DNA of 64,000 bases, taken from positions 46,947 through 110,946 of the forward strand of contig NVWA01000081.1 of the NCBI GenBank assembly GCA_002746535.1, given 5' to 3'. A program made the position numbers and the translations under genes. Origin of the DNA: Planctomycetota bacterium (GTDB taxonomy: Bacteria > Planctomycetota > GCA-2746535). Below, piece after piece: positions 44,476 to 54,482 of this stretch (positions are counted from its first letter, which is position 1; each line of letters starts with the position of its first letter). The notes under the pieces were generated by a model. That model made no database searches. It saw only the letters and a list, made by a program, of their open reading frames with translations, and was not told the DNA's origin.

Positions 44476-44780
44476 TGGATGATGATGACGAATTAGAAGC
44501 AACAAATTTGGACTTTCATTTGCCAGATTATGTGTTTCCAAATGAACTTGCAGAAAAAATTGTTGCCGTGTTCCGTGAAATAAGGGAAAAGCAAGGGATT
44601 ACAAGTGAAGATGTTTCATCTCACATGGGGGGCAATCGAAATGAGCTGATTGATTCTTTGGCTAAACAAGCAATTTCTAAAATTTTAATAAAAGAAAATC
44701 TCTCTCCAAACGACAATGCAGAATGTTATAACAACAATAATATCGAAAACTTAGTTCTACAAATTCTAAGCTACATGTAG
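44472..44780 (+). CDS. Small acidic protein of unknown function
   Basis: 102 residues beginning MMDDDDELEATNLDF. A helical segment (NELAEKIVAVFREIREKQGITSEDV) makes up the middle. The ATG overlaps the upstream stop by 4 nt, so translation is coupled. No family recognised. Probably a cytoplasmic accessory of the membrane protein. Confidence 0.65.
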   Translation: MMDDDDELEATNLDFHLPDYVFPNELAEKIVAVFREIREKQGITSEDVSSHMGGNRNELIDSLAKQAISKILIKENLSPNDNAECYNNNNIENLVLQILSYM

Positions 44781-45038
44781 GTATTTTAAATCAGATTATT
44801 CTAAATTTGATATAAGTTTTATTTTAATAAAGTTCTTTGGCTTCTTAAAATTTTCAAATTTATTTTAGTATAATAATTGATTTCTATGGTTCTAATATCA
44901 ATAAATTATTCTTAACTATTCCGAGTAAGGGGAGATTGAGAATTAAAATTAATAAATTAATATTGCATTTAATTATTAGTATGAATCAATTAGATGACAT
45001 TGATATAATCCTCAGATTTAAATTAAAAGTTAATAAAA

Positions 45039-48000
45039 ATGAAAAATGATTTTATTGAAGTCCGTGGTGCTAAAGAGCATAATTTAAAAAACATTGACAT
45101 AAAAATACCTAGAGATTCTTTTACTGTTTTTACTGGTGTATCTGGATCCGGCAAGTCATCATTAGTATATGATACAATCTTTCAGGAAGGTCAGCGAAGA
45201 TTTACTGAATCCTTATCTGCATATGCCAGACAGTTTTTAGGACAAATGGATAAACCTCAAGTCGAGCATATCGAAGGTTTATCACCGACAGTATCGATTG
45301 ATCAAAAATCGGTAAGCCGCTCTAGGCGATCTACTGTAGGTACAATAACTGAAGTTTATGATTTTTACCGTGTTCTCTTCGCACGTTTGGGAGTTCCCTT
45401 TTGTACTGAGTGCGAAATGCCTGTGAATTCTTTAACAAAAGATGAGATTATTGAACAAATTATCAAAAATCATACAGGTGCAAAAATTGTATTAATGGCG
45501 CCTATAGTTCGTCATCGAAAAGGGGAGTATCGAAAAGAGTTAGACGAATTGAGAAAAAGTGGCTATCAAAGGGTTCGAATAGATAAAAAAATGAGAACTT
45601 TGGATGAGAAAATTGAGCTTGCTCGATATGAGAATCATACCATAGAAATTGTACTAGATAGGTTAATTGTTAGGGATAAAGATCTTAGTAGATTATCTGA
45701 AGGAATTGAAAAAACTTTAGAATTAGGAAAAGGTTTAATAACGACCTTAATCGATAATAAAGAAAAAGTGTTTTCCAGTATTTTAGGTTGTATTGATTGT
45801 GGAACTGTTTTTCAAGAGATTGAACCTAGATTATTTTCATTCAATACACCATGGGGTGCTTGTGAAGCCTGTAATGGTTTAGGAGAAACTCATGAGTTTT
45901 TAGAAGAGTTAATAATTCCAGATAAGTCGCTTTCATTGAATAATGGAGCTATAGGTTGTTTTGGAGAATATAATCGTGTACCATTTAGTAGCTATGGAAT
46001 TGATGATATAACTATCTTGGCTAAACATTATAAGATTGATATGAGCAAGCCTTGGTCGAAATTATCTAGAAAGAAAAAAGATATTATTTTATTTGGAAGT
46101 ACTGAAGAAATTCCAATTAAATGGACTTACTCTCGAAAAGGAAAAAAAATATCTAGTGAAGAATTTAGATTTATGCGAGGAGTTATTGAAGTTTTAGAGC
46201 GAGTTAGAAGGCGAGCTCCTAGTCCATTTTTTAATAAATTTATTCATAGAGACAAATGTAACGATTGCCATGGTGCTAGGTTAAATAAATCAGCCAGGTC
46301 AGTCAAGATTGGCAATATTAATATAGTAGAACTTACAAATAAAACGGTTTCAGATTCAATTGATTTCTTAGCAAAACTTAAATTTATTGATTCCCAGAGT
46401 TTAATTGCATCCCCTCTATTAAAGGAGATTTTTGAAAGATTAGAGTTTTTAAATAAAGTAGGTTTGCATTATTTGAAATTAAATAGAGATGCTTCTAGCT
46501 TATCTGGTGGCGAAGCTCAGAGAATTAGATTGGCTAGACAAGTAGGTTCTAAATTATCAGGGATTTTATATATATTAGATGAGCCATCTATTGGCTTACA
46601 CCAAAGGGATAATAAAAAACTTATTGAAACACTAAAAGATTTACGTGATCAGAATAACACCGTTTTGGTTATTGAACATGATGAAGAAACAATGATGGCT
46701 GCAGATTATTTGGTAGATGTAGGTCCAGGTGCAGGTGTTTTGGGTGGTGAAATTGTTGTGGCGGGAACTCCATTTGAAGTATCGAAAAATAAAAATTCTA
46801 ATACAGGATTATATCTTTCTGGCAAATACGAAATATCTATACCAAATAAAAGACGAATTCCTGATACTTGGATAGAATTAAAAGGTGCAACTGGAAATAA
46901 TTTAAAAAAAGTAAATGTGAAATTTCCATTGAAAATATTTACTGCGGTTACTGGCGTAAGCGGTTCGGGCAAGAGTACTTTGATATTAGAAACTCTTGAA
47001 AAGATTTTGCACCGACATGTTTATCAATCCAAAGGGCTACCAGCTCCATATAAATCGATTAGTGGATTAGATTCTATTGATAAAATTGTAAACATTGACC
47101 AGTCTCCAATTGGAAGAACTCCACGTTCAAATCCCGCTACCTATACAAAAGTTTTTGATATTGTTCGAATACTATTTGCTAGTACTGCGGAGGCGAAAGT
47201 TAGAGGGTATAAGCCAGGTCGATTTTCTTTTAATGTTGAAGGTGGAAGATGTGAAATTTGTAAAGGAAATGGAGAGATGGAGATTGAGATGCAGTTCCTT
47301 TCTAATGTTCACGTCATTTGCGATAATTGTCATGGTAAGCGATATAATGAGGAAACTTTAGAGATATATTATAGAGGAAAGAATATTTATGATATATTGG
47401 AAATGTCTATAGATGAAGCTTTAGAATTTTTTATTCATCATCCAAAGATAAAAAGAATTTTTAAAACATTATGTGGTGTTGGTTTAGGTTACTTAAAATT
47501 AGGACAAAGTTCAACGACTTTATCAGGTGGCGAAGCTCAGAGAGTAAAGCTAGCATCAGAGCTTAGAAAAATTGATACAGGAAATACGGTATATATTCTT
47601 GATGAACCAACTACAGGCCTTCATTTTACTGACATTCAAAAATTATTGGAAACATTACAAGAGTTAGTAAATAAAGGTAATACGGTAATCGTTATTGAGC
47701 ATAACCTAGATGTAATAAAAAGTGCTGATTATATTATTGATTTGGGGCCTGAAGGTGGAGAAGGGGGTGGTAAAATTGTTGGCATTGGAACTCCTGAAGA
47801 CATAATAGAAATTAAAGATTCTGAAACGGGAAAAGTTTTAAAAAGTGTTTTATCAAAAAAATACTTGACTAAGAAAAGTTCATCTAAGCCTTTTAAGCCA
47901 AAATTAAAAAAAGAGCGGTTGATCATTAAAGGTGCCTATGAAAATAATTTAAAACATATTGATATTGATTTTCCAAAAAATGAATTGATTGTCATTACGG

Positions 48001-50765
48001 GTAAATCTGGATCTGGTAAATCATCGCTAGCCATGTCGACAATATTTAAAGAAGGACAGGCAAGGTTTGTAGAATCATTATCAACATATGCTCGGCAATT
48101 TTTAGGTAAAAATGAAAAAGCTAAAGTAAAATCAATCCAGGGACTTGCCCCATCAATTGCAGTAGATCAAAAAAATGTTACTAAAAACCCTAGGTCTATT
48201 GTAGCGACTACCACAGAAATTTATGATCATTTACGTGTGTTATATGCAAGAGCTGGTGATCATCACTGTTCTGTCTGTAAAAATAAATTGTCGCCATATC
48301 CCGCTACAAATGTTTACAACGATTTAATTAAGATTCAAAATAATAATAAAGGTTATTTAGTAGCACCATTATATTTAACAGGAGTCAAAAAGAATTTTAA
48401 GTTACTGAAGCCAGGTCATTTGAAAGGTCTTGCGGAGGAGCTGATTCGTTCTGGTTTTAAACGCGTAATAATTGATAATAAAGTTTTTGAATTGGGAACA
48501 AAGCTTCCCCAATTAGGATATGCAAAAAATATCTATCTTGTCATTGATAGATTAGTCATTTCCAATAAAAATAAAAAACGAATTACTGAGGCAATTGAAA
48601 CAGCCTATATTGAAGGAAATCAGATTTTTGTATTTATACCGCACGATTTCAAATGTCCAAATATGTATTCGCAACTTTCAGCCTGTTTAGCAGATAATTT
48701 CTTTGTACCAAAAGAAATAAATCCAAGGCATTTTAGTTTTAATAGTCATTGGGGTGCTTGTGATAAATGTCATGGGCTTGGAGTTCGACAATCAATAGCA
48801 GAAGAACTTATTATTGTAGATATTGAGAGACCATTTTTAGATGGTGGTTTGGATACCTATTTGCAGCAAATGTTTTCTCGTAATGGTACTTATAATAAGT
48901 CTTATTTTGCTGCTTTTTGCAAAGCGAATAAAATTTTAGAGAAGACTTGCTATAAGAATTTATCAATTACTTTAAAGAAATCGTTGCTTTTTGGTAACAA
49001 GAAATTGCTTTATTTTTCTAGAGTCAAAAAAAGTTTTGGTGGCCAAAGAGAAATTAGCAATGAACATTATTGGGAAGGATTAATCCCTATCATTGAAAGA
49101 TGGTATCAATATTCGGAATCTGAATCTGCTAGAAATAAGTGCGAGAAGCTTATGAAGGTCAAAATATGTCCAACCTGTAGTGGTTCTCGGTTGTCATCAT
49201 TTGCTTCTAATGTTCGCTTTGGTGGATTATCTTTAAATGAATTTTGTGAAAAAAATGTAGAAGATTTAATTATATTTTTGAAAGATATAAAGGTCTCAAA
49301 ATTTCAAAAAATAATTTCGGAACAAATACTATTGGAAATTAAAGAAAGAGTTATGTTTTTGAAGAATGTGGGGCTAGGATATTTAGAATTGAATAGGTCT
49401 AGTTCCTCGTTATCTGGTGGTGAGTCTCAGCGAATTCGACTGGCGACGCAATTGGGAAATAAACTTCAAGGTGTTATTTATGTTTTAGATGAACCAACAA
49501 TAGGTTTGCATCAAGTTGATACTAAGCGGTTGATAAAAACATTGTTAGAAATGAGAGATAATGGAAATACGGTAATAGTAGTTGAACATGATGAGGAGGT
49601 TATGAATGCAGCTGATAAAATACTTGACCTTGGCCCTCATGCAGGTGAGTTTGGTGGTGAGATAACATTTTTTGGAACCCCTAAAAAAATTAAAACATCT
49701 AAAGATAGTTTAACAGGTAAATATTTATCGGGTAAATTAAGAGTGCCCTTGCCTGAAAAGTATAGAACCCCTGTCAAATATTTTGAGCTTAAAGGCGTAA
49801 AAACAAATAACTTGCAAAATGTAGATGTGAAGATTCCTTTAAATTGTTTGACAGTTGTTACTGGTGTCAGTGGATCTGGAAAATCATCATTAGTAATTGA
49901 AACTCTGCCAATTGCTTTAGGTTTACGAGATAAGGAGCCGGGATCAAATATTTCATATAAATCAATTGTTGGCTCAAAAGCATTTGAAGACATCGAATAT
50001 ATTAACCAAAGCCCTATAGGAGCTACTCCAAGTTCTACGCCGGCTACTTTTACAGGTGTATTTGACGTTATAAGAGATGTGTTTGCTAATTCAAAAGCAG
50101 CAAAGTTAAGAGGGTTTAAAAAAGGTCGATTTAGCTTTAATACTGGAGAAGGTAGATGTAGTGTTTGCGAAGGCAAAGGTTCCGTGTTAATTCAAATGCA
50201 TTTTTTGGCAGACGTATGGATTAAATGTGAGCATTGTAAAGGTAAGAGATTTAACATTGAAACATTGGCAATTTTACATCATCAAAAAAATATTGCCGAT
50301 ATCTTAAATATGACTGTTGGCCAAGCACTAATTTTTTTTGAATCGTACCCAAAAATAGTTCGAAAGCTTAAAGGGTTGGTTGATGTAGGTTTGGATTATT
50401 TAAAAATGGGTCAAAGTTCGACAACCTTATCTGGTGGTGAAGCCCAACGAATGAAATTGGCATCTCAACTTTCAAAATTTAAAAAAGGTACGACATTATA
50501 TATATTAGATGAGCCAACAACTGGACAACATTTTGATGATATAAGTAAATTAATTTCTATATTTCATCGCTTAGTAGATGAAGGTCATTCTGTAATTGTG
50601 GTAGAGCATAATTTGGATGTTATTAAAAATGCAGACTATGTGATAGATATTGGGCCAGGTGGTGGAGTAAATGGCGGGAAAATATTATTCCAAGGTTCAT
50701 TGAGTAAATTACTTAAAAAGAAAAATAACTCTACTGCTGATTATATTGTTCAAAAACTAATTTAA
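45039..50765 (+). CDS. uvrA: Tandem double-length UvrA (excinuclease ABC subunit A)
   Basis: 1908 residues: two complete UvrA copies in one chain (about 1-945 and 960-1908), giving four ABC ATPase cores. Walker A motifs are near residues 33, 637, 988 and 1608 (for example GVSGSGKSSLV); signatures are LSGGEAQRIRLA, LSGGEAQRVKLA, LSGGESQRIRLA and LSGGEAQRMKLA; Walker B motifs end DEPSIGLH, DEPTTGLH, DEPTIGLH and DEPTTGQH. Zinc knuckles CIDC...CEAC and CEIC...CDNC are intact in half 1. In half 2 the first knuckle is SACLAD, lacking the second Cys, while CDKC and CSVC...CEHC remain. UvrA detects bulky DNA lesions for UvrB/UvrC. A fused UvrA of similar length is known in Chlamydia. Confidence 0.94.
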   Translation: MKNDFIEVRGAKEHNLKNIDIKIPRDSFTVFTGVSGSGKSSLVYDTIFQEGQRRFTESLSAYARQFLGQMDKPQVEHIEGLSPTVSIDQKSVSRSRRSTVGTITEVYDFYRVLFARLGVPFCTECEMPVNSLTKDEIIEQIIKNHTGAKIVLMAPIVRHRKGEYRKELDELRKSGYQRVRIDKKMRTLDEKIELARYENHTIEIVLDRLIVRDKDLSRLSEGIEKTLELGKGLITTLIDNKEKVFSSILGCIDCGTVFQEIEPRLFSFNTPWGACEACNGLGETHEFLEELIIPDKSLSLNNGAIGCFGEYNRVPFSSYGIDDITILAKHYKIDMSKPWSKLSRKKKDIILFGSTEEIPIKWTYSRKGKKISSEEFRFMRGVIEVLERVRRRAPSPFFNKFIHRDKCNDCHGARLNKSARSVKIGNINIVELTNKTVSDSIDFLAKLKFIDSQSLIASPLLKEIFERLEFLNKVGLHYLKLNRDASSLSGGEAQRIRLARQVGSKLSGILYILDEPSIGLHQRDNKKLIETLKDLRDQNNTVLVIEHDEETMMAADYLVDVGPGAGVLGGEIVVAGTPFEVSKNKNSNTGLYLSGKYEISIPNKRRIPDTWIELKGATGNNLKKVNVKFPLKIFTAVTGVSGSGKSTLILETLEKILHRHVYQSKGLPAPYKSISGLDSIDKIVNIDQSPIGRTPRSNPATYTKVFDIVRILFASTAEAKVRGYKPGRFSFNVEGGRCEICKGNGEMEIEMQFLSNVHVICDNCHGKRYNEETLEIYYRGKNIYDILEMSIDEALEFFIHHPKIKRIFKTLCGVGLGYLKLGQSSTTLSGGEAQRVKLASELRKIDTGNTVYILDEPTTGLHFTDIQKLLETLQELVNKGNTVIVIEHNLDVIKSADYIIDLGPEGGEGGGKIVGIGTPEDIIEIKDSETGKVLKSVLSKKYLTKKSSSKPFKPKLKKERLIIKGAYENNLKHIDIDFPKNELIVITGKSGSGKSSLAMSTIFKEGQARFVESLSTYARQFLGKNEKAKVKSIQGLAPSIAVDQKNVTKNPRSIVATTTEIYDHLRVLYARAGDHHCSVCKNKLSPYPATNVYNDLIKIQNNNKGYLVAPLYLTGVKKNFKLLKPGHLKGLAEELIRSGFKRVIIDNKVFELGTKLPQLGYAKNIYLVIDRLVISNKNKKRITEAIETAYIEGNQIFVFIPHDFKCPNMYSQLSACLADNFFVPKEINPRHFSFNSHWGACDKCHGLGVRQSIAEELIIVDIERPFLDGGLDTYLQQMFSRNGTYNKSYFAAFCKANKILEKTCYKNLSITLKKSLLFGNKKLLYFSRVKKSFGGQREISNEHYWEGLIPIIERWYQYSESESARNKCEKLMKVKICPTCSGSRLSSFASNVRFGGLSLNEFCEKNVEDLIIFLKDIKVSKFQKIISEQILLEIKERVMFLKNVGLGYLELNRSSSSLSGGESQRIRLATQLGNKLQGVIYVLDEPTIGLHQVDTKRLIKTLLEMRDNGNTVIVVEHDEEVMNAADKILDLGPHAGEFGGEITFFGTPKKIKTSKDSLTGKYLSGKLRVPLPEKYRTPVKYFELKGVKTNNLQNVDVKIPLNCLTVVTGVSGSGKSSLVIETLPIALGLRDKEPGSNISYKSIVGSKAFEDIEYINQSPIGATPSSTPATFTGVFDVIRDVFANSKAAKLRGFKKGRFSFNTGEGRCSVCEGKGSVLIQMHFLADVWIKCEHCKGKRFNIETLAILHHQKNIADILNMTVGQALIFFESYPKIVRKLKGLVDVGLDYLKMGQSSTTLSGGEAQRMKLASQLSKFKKGTTLYILDEPTTGQHFDDISKLISIFHRLVDEGHSVIVVEHNLDVIKNADYVIDIGPGGGVNGGKILFQGSLSKLLKKKNNSTADYIVQKLI

Positions 50766-50810
50766 ATATAAAATAATATTTTTAATGATAATCATATTTT
50801 TCAAGATTTA

Positions 50811-50839
50811 TTGCAATTTTTATATTGATGTAATATATA
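50811..50839 (+). promoter_or_regulatory. Putative sigma-70 promoter of the aldo/keto reductase
   Basis: TTGCAA (50811-50816), a 17-nt spacer and TATATA (50834-50839) give a reasonable promoter. Transcription would begin near 50846, about 56 nt before the ATG. Confidence 0.4.
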
Positions 50840-50901
50840 GCTAATTGCAAAACTGATAGAATACAAGACAAAGAAAAAATTAGATTAGAAAGAGGTGTGT
50901 T

Positions 50902-51945
50902 ATGAATTATTTAAAACCGAATCCCGAATTTTACAATTTACCCTTTTCATCTTCTGATTTTAATGGAATGCCCTACAGGTCTTTAGGTCATTCTGGTTTG
51001 AAGGTGTCCAATTGCGGGCTTGGTACTTGGAAGTTTGGTTATCCTGAAACAGGCGATGGTGCTAGAGTTAATGAGAAGGATGGATTAAAGATTTTAGATG
51101 TTGCCATAGAAGAGGGCGTCACATTTTGGGACACAGCAAATCGATATAATTCTTCATCGGGTAATTCTGAGAGGATCATTGGAAATTGGATTAACAAAAA
51201 TCAGGATCAAAGGAGAAATGTTGTTATTGCGACTAAATTATTTGGAGGAATGGATGGCAAAACACCAAATCATTCAGGATTATCTCGTGCAAATATTTTA
51301 GATTCTGTTTATGCATCGTTAGCCAGAATGCAATTAGATTATATAGACCTATTGTATTTTCACGGATTTGATGAAAATGTTCCGATCATTGAAAGTTTAA
51401 CATGCGTTGAAGACTTAGTATCCCAAGGACTAATAAGATACTTTGCGGTTTCAAATTTTACCAGTGAGCAGTTAGGTGCTTATCAAAAAATTGAAGATAA
51501 GTTGAGTGTCCGTTGCCGAATAACTGCTGTTCAAAATCAGTTTGATGTTTTATATAATGAAAAAGAATCTCATAGCGGAGTATTAGACTATTGTGTTGAA
51601 AATGGCATTTCATTTGTTGCTTACAGTCCAATACGAGGTGGATTAATTACTAATCGATATCTTGATAAAAGTAACATTGGGAAAGGTGATAGATTATTTG
51701 ATGAAGGAGTTGCAGAAAAGGAGCTTAATGGAAACAATCTAGCTAAATTAAATGAACTAAATGAAATAGCTAAAAAGATTGATTTAGAAATTAATGAATT
51801 AGTATTGGCCTATATGCTAACTCTTCCAGGAATGGGCCCCATTATTCCTGCAGCGTCAAATATCGCACAATTAAAATCAAATGCTAAAACAGGTAAAATT
51901 AAATTAAATGAAGATGTTCTTGGTCAGATAAAAAAAATATTATGA
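50902..51945 (+). CDS. Aldo/keto reductase
   Basis: 347 residues. The AKR pattern is clear: YRSLGHSGLKVSNCGLGTW at the N-terminus, FWDTANRYNSSSGNSE with the catalytic Asp/Tyr, VVIATKLFGG with the catalytic Lys, and LLYFHGFDENVP with the active-site His. It is of the voltage-gated channel beta-subunit/YghZ-like AKR type and would reduce a carbonyl with NADPH. Substrate is unknown. AAAGAGG 7 nt upstream is the ribosome binding site. Convergent with the phosphoesterase gene, 10 nt away. Confidence 0.92.
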   Translation: MNYLKPNPEFYNLPFSSSDFNGMPYRSLGHSGLKVSNCGLGTWKFGYPETGDGARVNEKDGLKILDVAIEEGVTFWDTANRYNSSSGNSERIIGNWINKNQDQRRNVVIATKLFGGMDGKTPNHSGLSRANILDSVYASLARMQLDYIDLLYFHGFDENVPIIESLTCVEDLVSQGLIRYFAVSNFTSEQLGAYQKIEDKLSVRCRITAVQNQFDVLYNEKESHSGVLDYCVENGISFVAYSPIRGGLITNRYLDKSNIGKGDRLFDEGVAEKELNGNNLAKLNELNEIAKKIDLEINELVLAYMLTLPGMGPIIPAASNIAQLKSNAKTGKIKLNEDVLGQIKKIL

Positions 51946-51955
51946 GCTTAACTAT

Positions 51956-52699
51956 TCATCTACCAGCTAGTAATCTGTTGCCTAGAAAGTCATCTAAGGC
52001 CGGTATACCCAAAATTTTGCCTCGAGTTTTTTCTTTTGCATATGGTACTCTTCTGAAGACAACTGAATCACCATCGAATGTAACATAACAAGCATCAACC
52101 TTACTATCTCTAGGTTGACCTACAGAACCAACATTGATCAATGCTTTTTCATTGCCAGGATCTAGCATATAGAGATTGCTGAATAATTTTTCAGGAGGGT
52201 TGAAAGTAAGTCTGTCAGTGAATACTCCAGGTATGTGGGTATGACCAACAAAACAGAAATTGGGTACATGTTCAAATAAAAGAGCAAGTCTTCTTTTCTC
52301 AATCGCATATTGAGGTGTTACGTATTCTCGTATTGGATCTAATGGTGACGCATGTACACACATTATACCATCAATCTCAGCTACTTCAGGTAGGTTTCTT
52401 AAATAATCTAACGCATCAGGAATTTCTTCTAATTGCTCAATCGTCCACTTGATTGCTTTTGAAGCACGAACATTAAAACTTTCGCAACTTTCTTTATCGT
52501 AAATGGCTCTATCGTGATTACCTGTAATTACGAGTTTGCATCTTTCGCGCACTAATTTTAAACATTCAATGGGATTAGGGCCATAACCGATGATGTCTCC
52601 TAAGCAGTAAACATCTTTTATACCCAGTCTGTCGATATCATCAAATACGGCTTCTAACGCTTCAATATTTGAATGTAAATCTGAGATAATAGCCTTCAT
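51956..52699 (-). CDS. Calcineurin-like metallophosphoesterase
   Basis: 247 residues with all dimetal motifs: DLHSNIEAL, GDIIGYGPNP, GNHDRAI, VHASP and GHTHIPG. It resembles the YfcE/ApaH-like branch that cleaves phosphoesters of small nucleotides or dinucleoside polyphosphates. Substrate not established. About 145 nt separate it from cdsA upstream, so it may have its own promoter. Confidence 0.9.
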   Translation of the reverse strand: MKAIISDLHSNIEALEAVFDDIDRLGIKDVYCLGDIIGYGPNPIECLKLVRERCKLVITGNHDRAIYDKESCESFNVRASKAIKWTIEQLEEIPDALDYLRNLPEVAEIDGIMCVHASPLDPIREYVTPQYAIEKRRLALLFEHVPNFCFVGHTHIPGVFTDRLTFNPPEKLFSNLYMLDPGNEKALINVGSVGQPRDSKVDACYVTFDGDSVVFRRVPYAKEKTRGKILGIPALDDFLGNRLLAGR

Positions 52700-52844
52700 T
52701 TATTTCCTAACTAAGAGTCTAAAATAATAACATGCTAGAGTAAGTCGATTTTAATATTTATGGAAATTAACTCAATAAAAATTATATTTAGCTATTATAT
52801 GCTTTGATTTAAGCTATCAAATTTTAGTTTCATATTGCAATTTA

Positions 52845-53759
52845 TCATAATAGTATATAAAGTAAAAAGTAACTTATGGGAGCTGCAGCGATTAGAGAAT
52901 CAGTTAAATCAAAAATACCTCCAAATCCGGGTAAAATATTTCCTGAATCTTTTAATTTTGAAGCTCTTTTAAACATCGATTCAACTAAATCAGCTAATTG
53001 GCCACTAAATGATAAGACAATTCCAAATAATACCGTTTTCCAATGAGCATCAAAAATAGACCAAACATATTGATTTATTAGCCATGTTATTCCAGTTGAT
53101 ATAACCATGCCACCTAATAATCCTTCAATACTTTTCCCAGGACTTATTTTTGGAATCCATTTATGTTTACCAATGGCTGACCCAACCATGAATGCTCCTA
53201 TATCAGTCATTTTAATGGTAATAATTGTCAGTCCTAAAAGATGAATCCCTGTAATGTTTTTGGGTAAGCTTTGATTGAACCATGCGATGTATAGTAATGA
53301 ACTACCAAGTAATCCTATATATAAAATGCCACCCAAGGTTGTTGTCACTGATTCAAAAATTTTATCAGTTGTTGATTTTTGTCCTTGCCACCAAAAGCAT
53401 CCTAGGGCACTTATTATTAGAACCATTATTTGCAAATCTTGTGCATCAAAAGGCAATTTTTTCATTTGCGAAATTTGACCCAATGGTACACATGCAACAA
53501 GTAGGGAGGTCATTATGATACCCCATTTGATGAATGGAGAGTGATGGCATTCAATTGCCATCATAAATAATTCTCTTACAACTAATCCACTTATTAATAT
53601 TGCTAAGATAGATATAGACCAAGGATAAGAAAAAATGGAAATATCAAGGAATATAGCAACTCCTAAGATGCTTAAGACAATTACACTTGTAAAGATTCTG
53701 CTTGGTAATGATTTATATTTATCCTTGAGGGATTTCATTTCGGGATTTGCTTGAATCAT
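52845..53759 (-). CDS. cdsA: Phosphatidate cytidylyltransferase
   Basis: 304 residues with about eight membrane helices. The family pattern reads KMTDIGAFMVG, KISPGKSIEGLLGG and SMFKRASKLKDSGNILPG, followed by FGGIFDLTDSLIAA. The classic last motif is PGHGGxxDRxDS; here it is PGFGGIFDLTDS, with Phe for His and Leu for Arg. The enzyme makes CDP-diacylglycerol from phosphatidate and CTP. Its ATG overlaps the uppS stop by one base (TAATG), so the two are coupled. Confidence 0.9.
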   Translation of the reverse strand: MIQANPEMKSLKDKYKSLPSRIFTSVIVLSILGVAIFLDISIFSYPWSISILAILISGLVVRELFMMAIECHHSPFIKWGIIMTSLLVACVPLGQISQMKKLPFDAQDLQIMVLIISALGCFWWQGQKSTTDKIFESVTTTLGGILYIGLLGSSLLYIAWFNQSLPKNITGIHLLGLTIITIKMTDIGAFMVGSAIGKHKWIPKISPGKSIEGLLGGMVISTGITWLINQYVWSIFDAHWKTVLFGIVLSFSGQLADLVESMFKRASKLKDSGNILPGFGGIFDLTDSLIAAAPISYFLLYILL

Positions 53760-54478
53760 TATTTATTTAAAAGGCCCCCAAATCGTCTTTTTCGATTTTG
53801 GAATTCTTCTAGAGCTTTGAGGTACTCATCTTTTGAGAAATCTGGAAAATAAACGTCAGTTACATAGATTTCAGCGTATGATATTTGCCACAATAAGAAG
53901 TTTGAAATTCTCATTTCACCAGCGGTTCTGATCAACAAATCAGGATCTGGAGTATTTGAAGCGTACAGATAATTTTCAAATATTTCTTCTGTGATGGGAG
54001 AGTTAATTTTATTGTTTTTTATATCTTCATTAATTTGGTTGACGGCATCAACGATTTCAGTCCTAGAACCGTAATTTAATGCTAGCGTTAAAACTAATCC
54101 ATCATTTTTACTTGTTTCACTTTTTGCCCACTTAATTTTATCTTGAACATTTTGAGGAAGCTCTTCTATTCTTCCAATAGTTTTTAGTTGGACATTATTT
54201 TTTACAAGATCAGGAATTTCTTGTTTTAGAAACCTGATGAGCAGATTCATTAAAAATTTGACTTCTTTTTTAGGTCTAGACCAATTTTCGGTGGAGAATG
54301 TATAAAGTGTCATAAATTTGACACCAACTTGCTGACTTGTTTCTACTAATTCTTTAACTCGATTGCCTCCATTTTCATGGCCAATCATACGAAGAAAGCC
54401 TTTTTGTTTCGCCCACCTGCCATTTCCATCCATAATAATGGCAACATGAATAGGTACTTTTGCTAACTCTTCATTCAT
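53759..54478 (-). CDS. uppS: Undecaprenyl diphosphate synthase (cis-prenyltransferase)
   Basis: 239 residues. The start MNEELAKVPIHVAIIMDGNGRW includes the catalytic Asp in IMDGNGRWA, followed by GHENGGNRVKEL, TLYTFSTENWSRPK and LIRTAGEMRISNFLLWQ. It condenses isopentenyl diphosphate units to make the C55 lipid carrier for cell-wall and surface-glycan synthesis. The ATG at 54478 lies 4 nt after purA; a longer in-frame reading overlaps purA. It is coupled to cdsA. Confidence 0.95.
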   Translation of the reverse strand: MNEELAKVPIHVAIIMDGNGRWAKQKGFLRMIGHENGGNRVKELVETSQQVGVKFMTLYTFSTENWSRPKKEVKFLMNLLIRFLKQEIPDLVKNNVQLKTIGRIEELPQNVQDKIKWAKSETSKNDGLVLTLALNYGSRTEIVDAVNQINEDIKNNKINSPITEEIFENYLYASNTPDPDLLIRTAGEMRISNFLLWQISYAEIYVTDVYFPDFSKDEYLKALEEFQNRKRRFGGLLNK

Positions 54479-54482
54479 TTTT

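Noticed and set aside
49637..50176. 179-residue open frame antisense to uvrA
   Set aside because: It mirrors conserved UvrA codons and has no start signal; an artefact of the coding bias of the real gene.
45039..50765. Possibility that the double UvrA is an assembly duplication
   Set aside because: The halves differ throughout in sequence and motif detail, so they are an old fusion and not a copied read.
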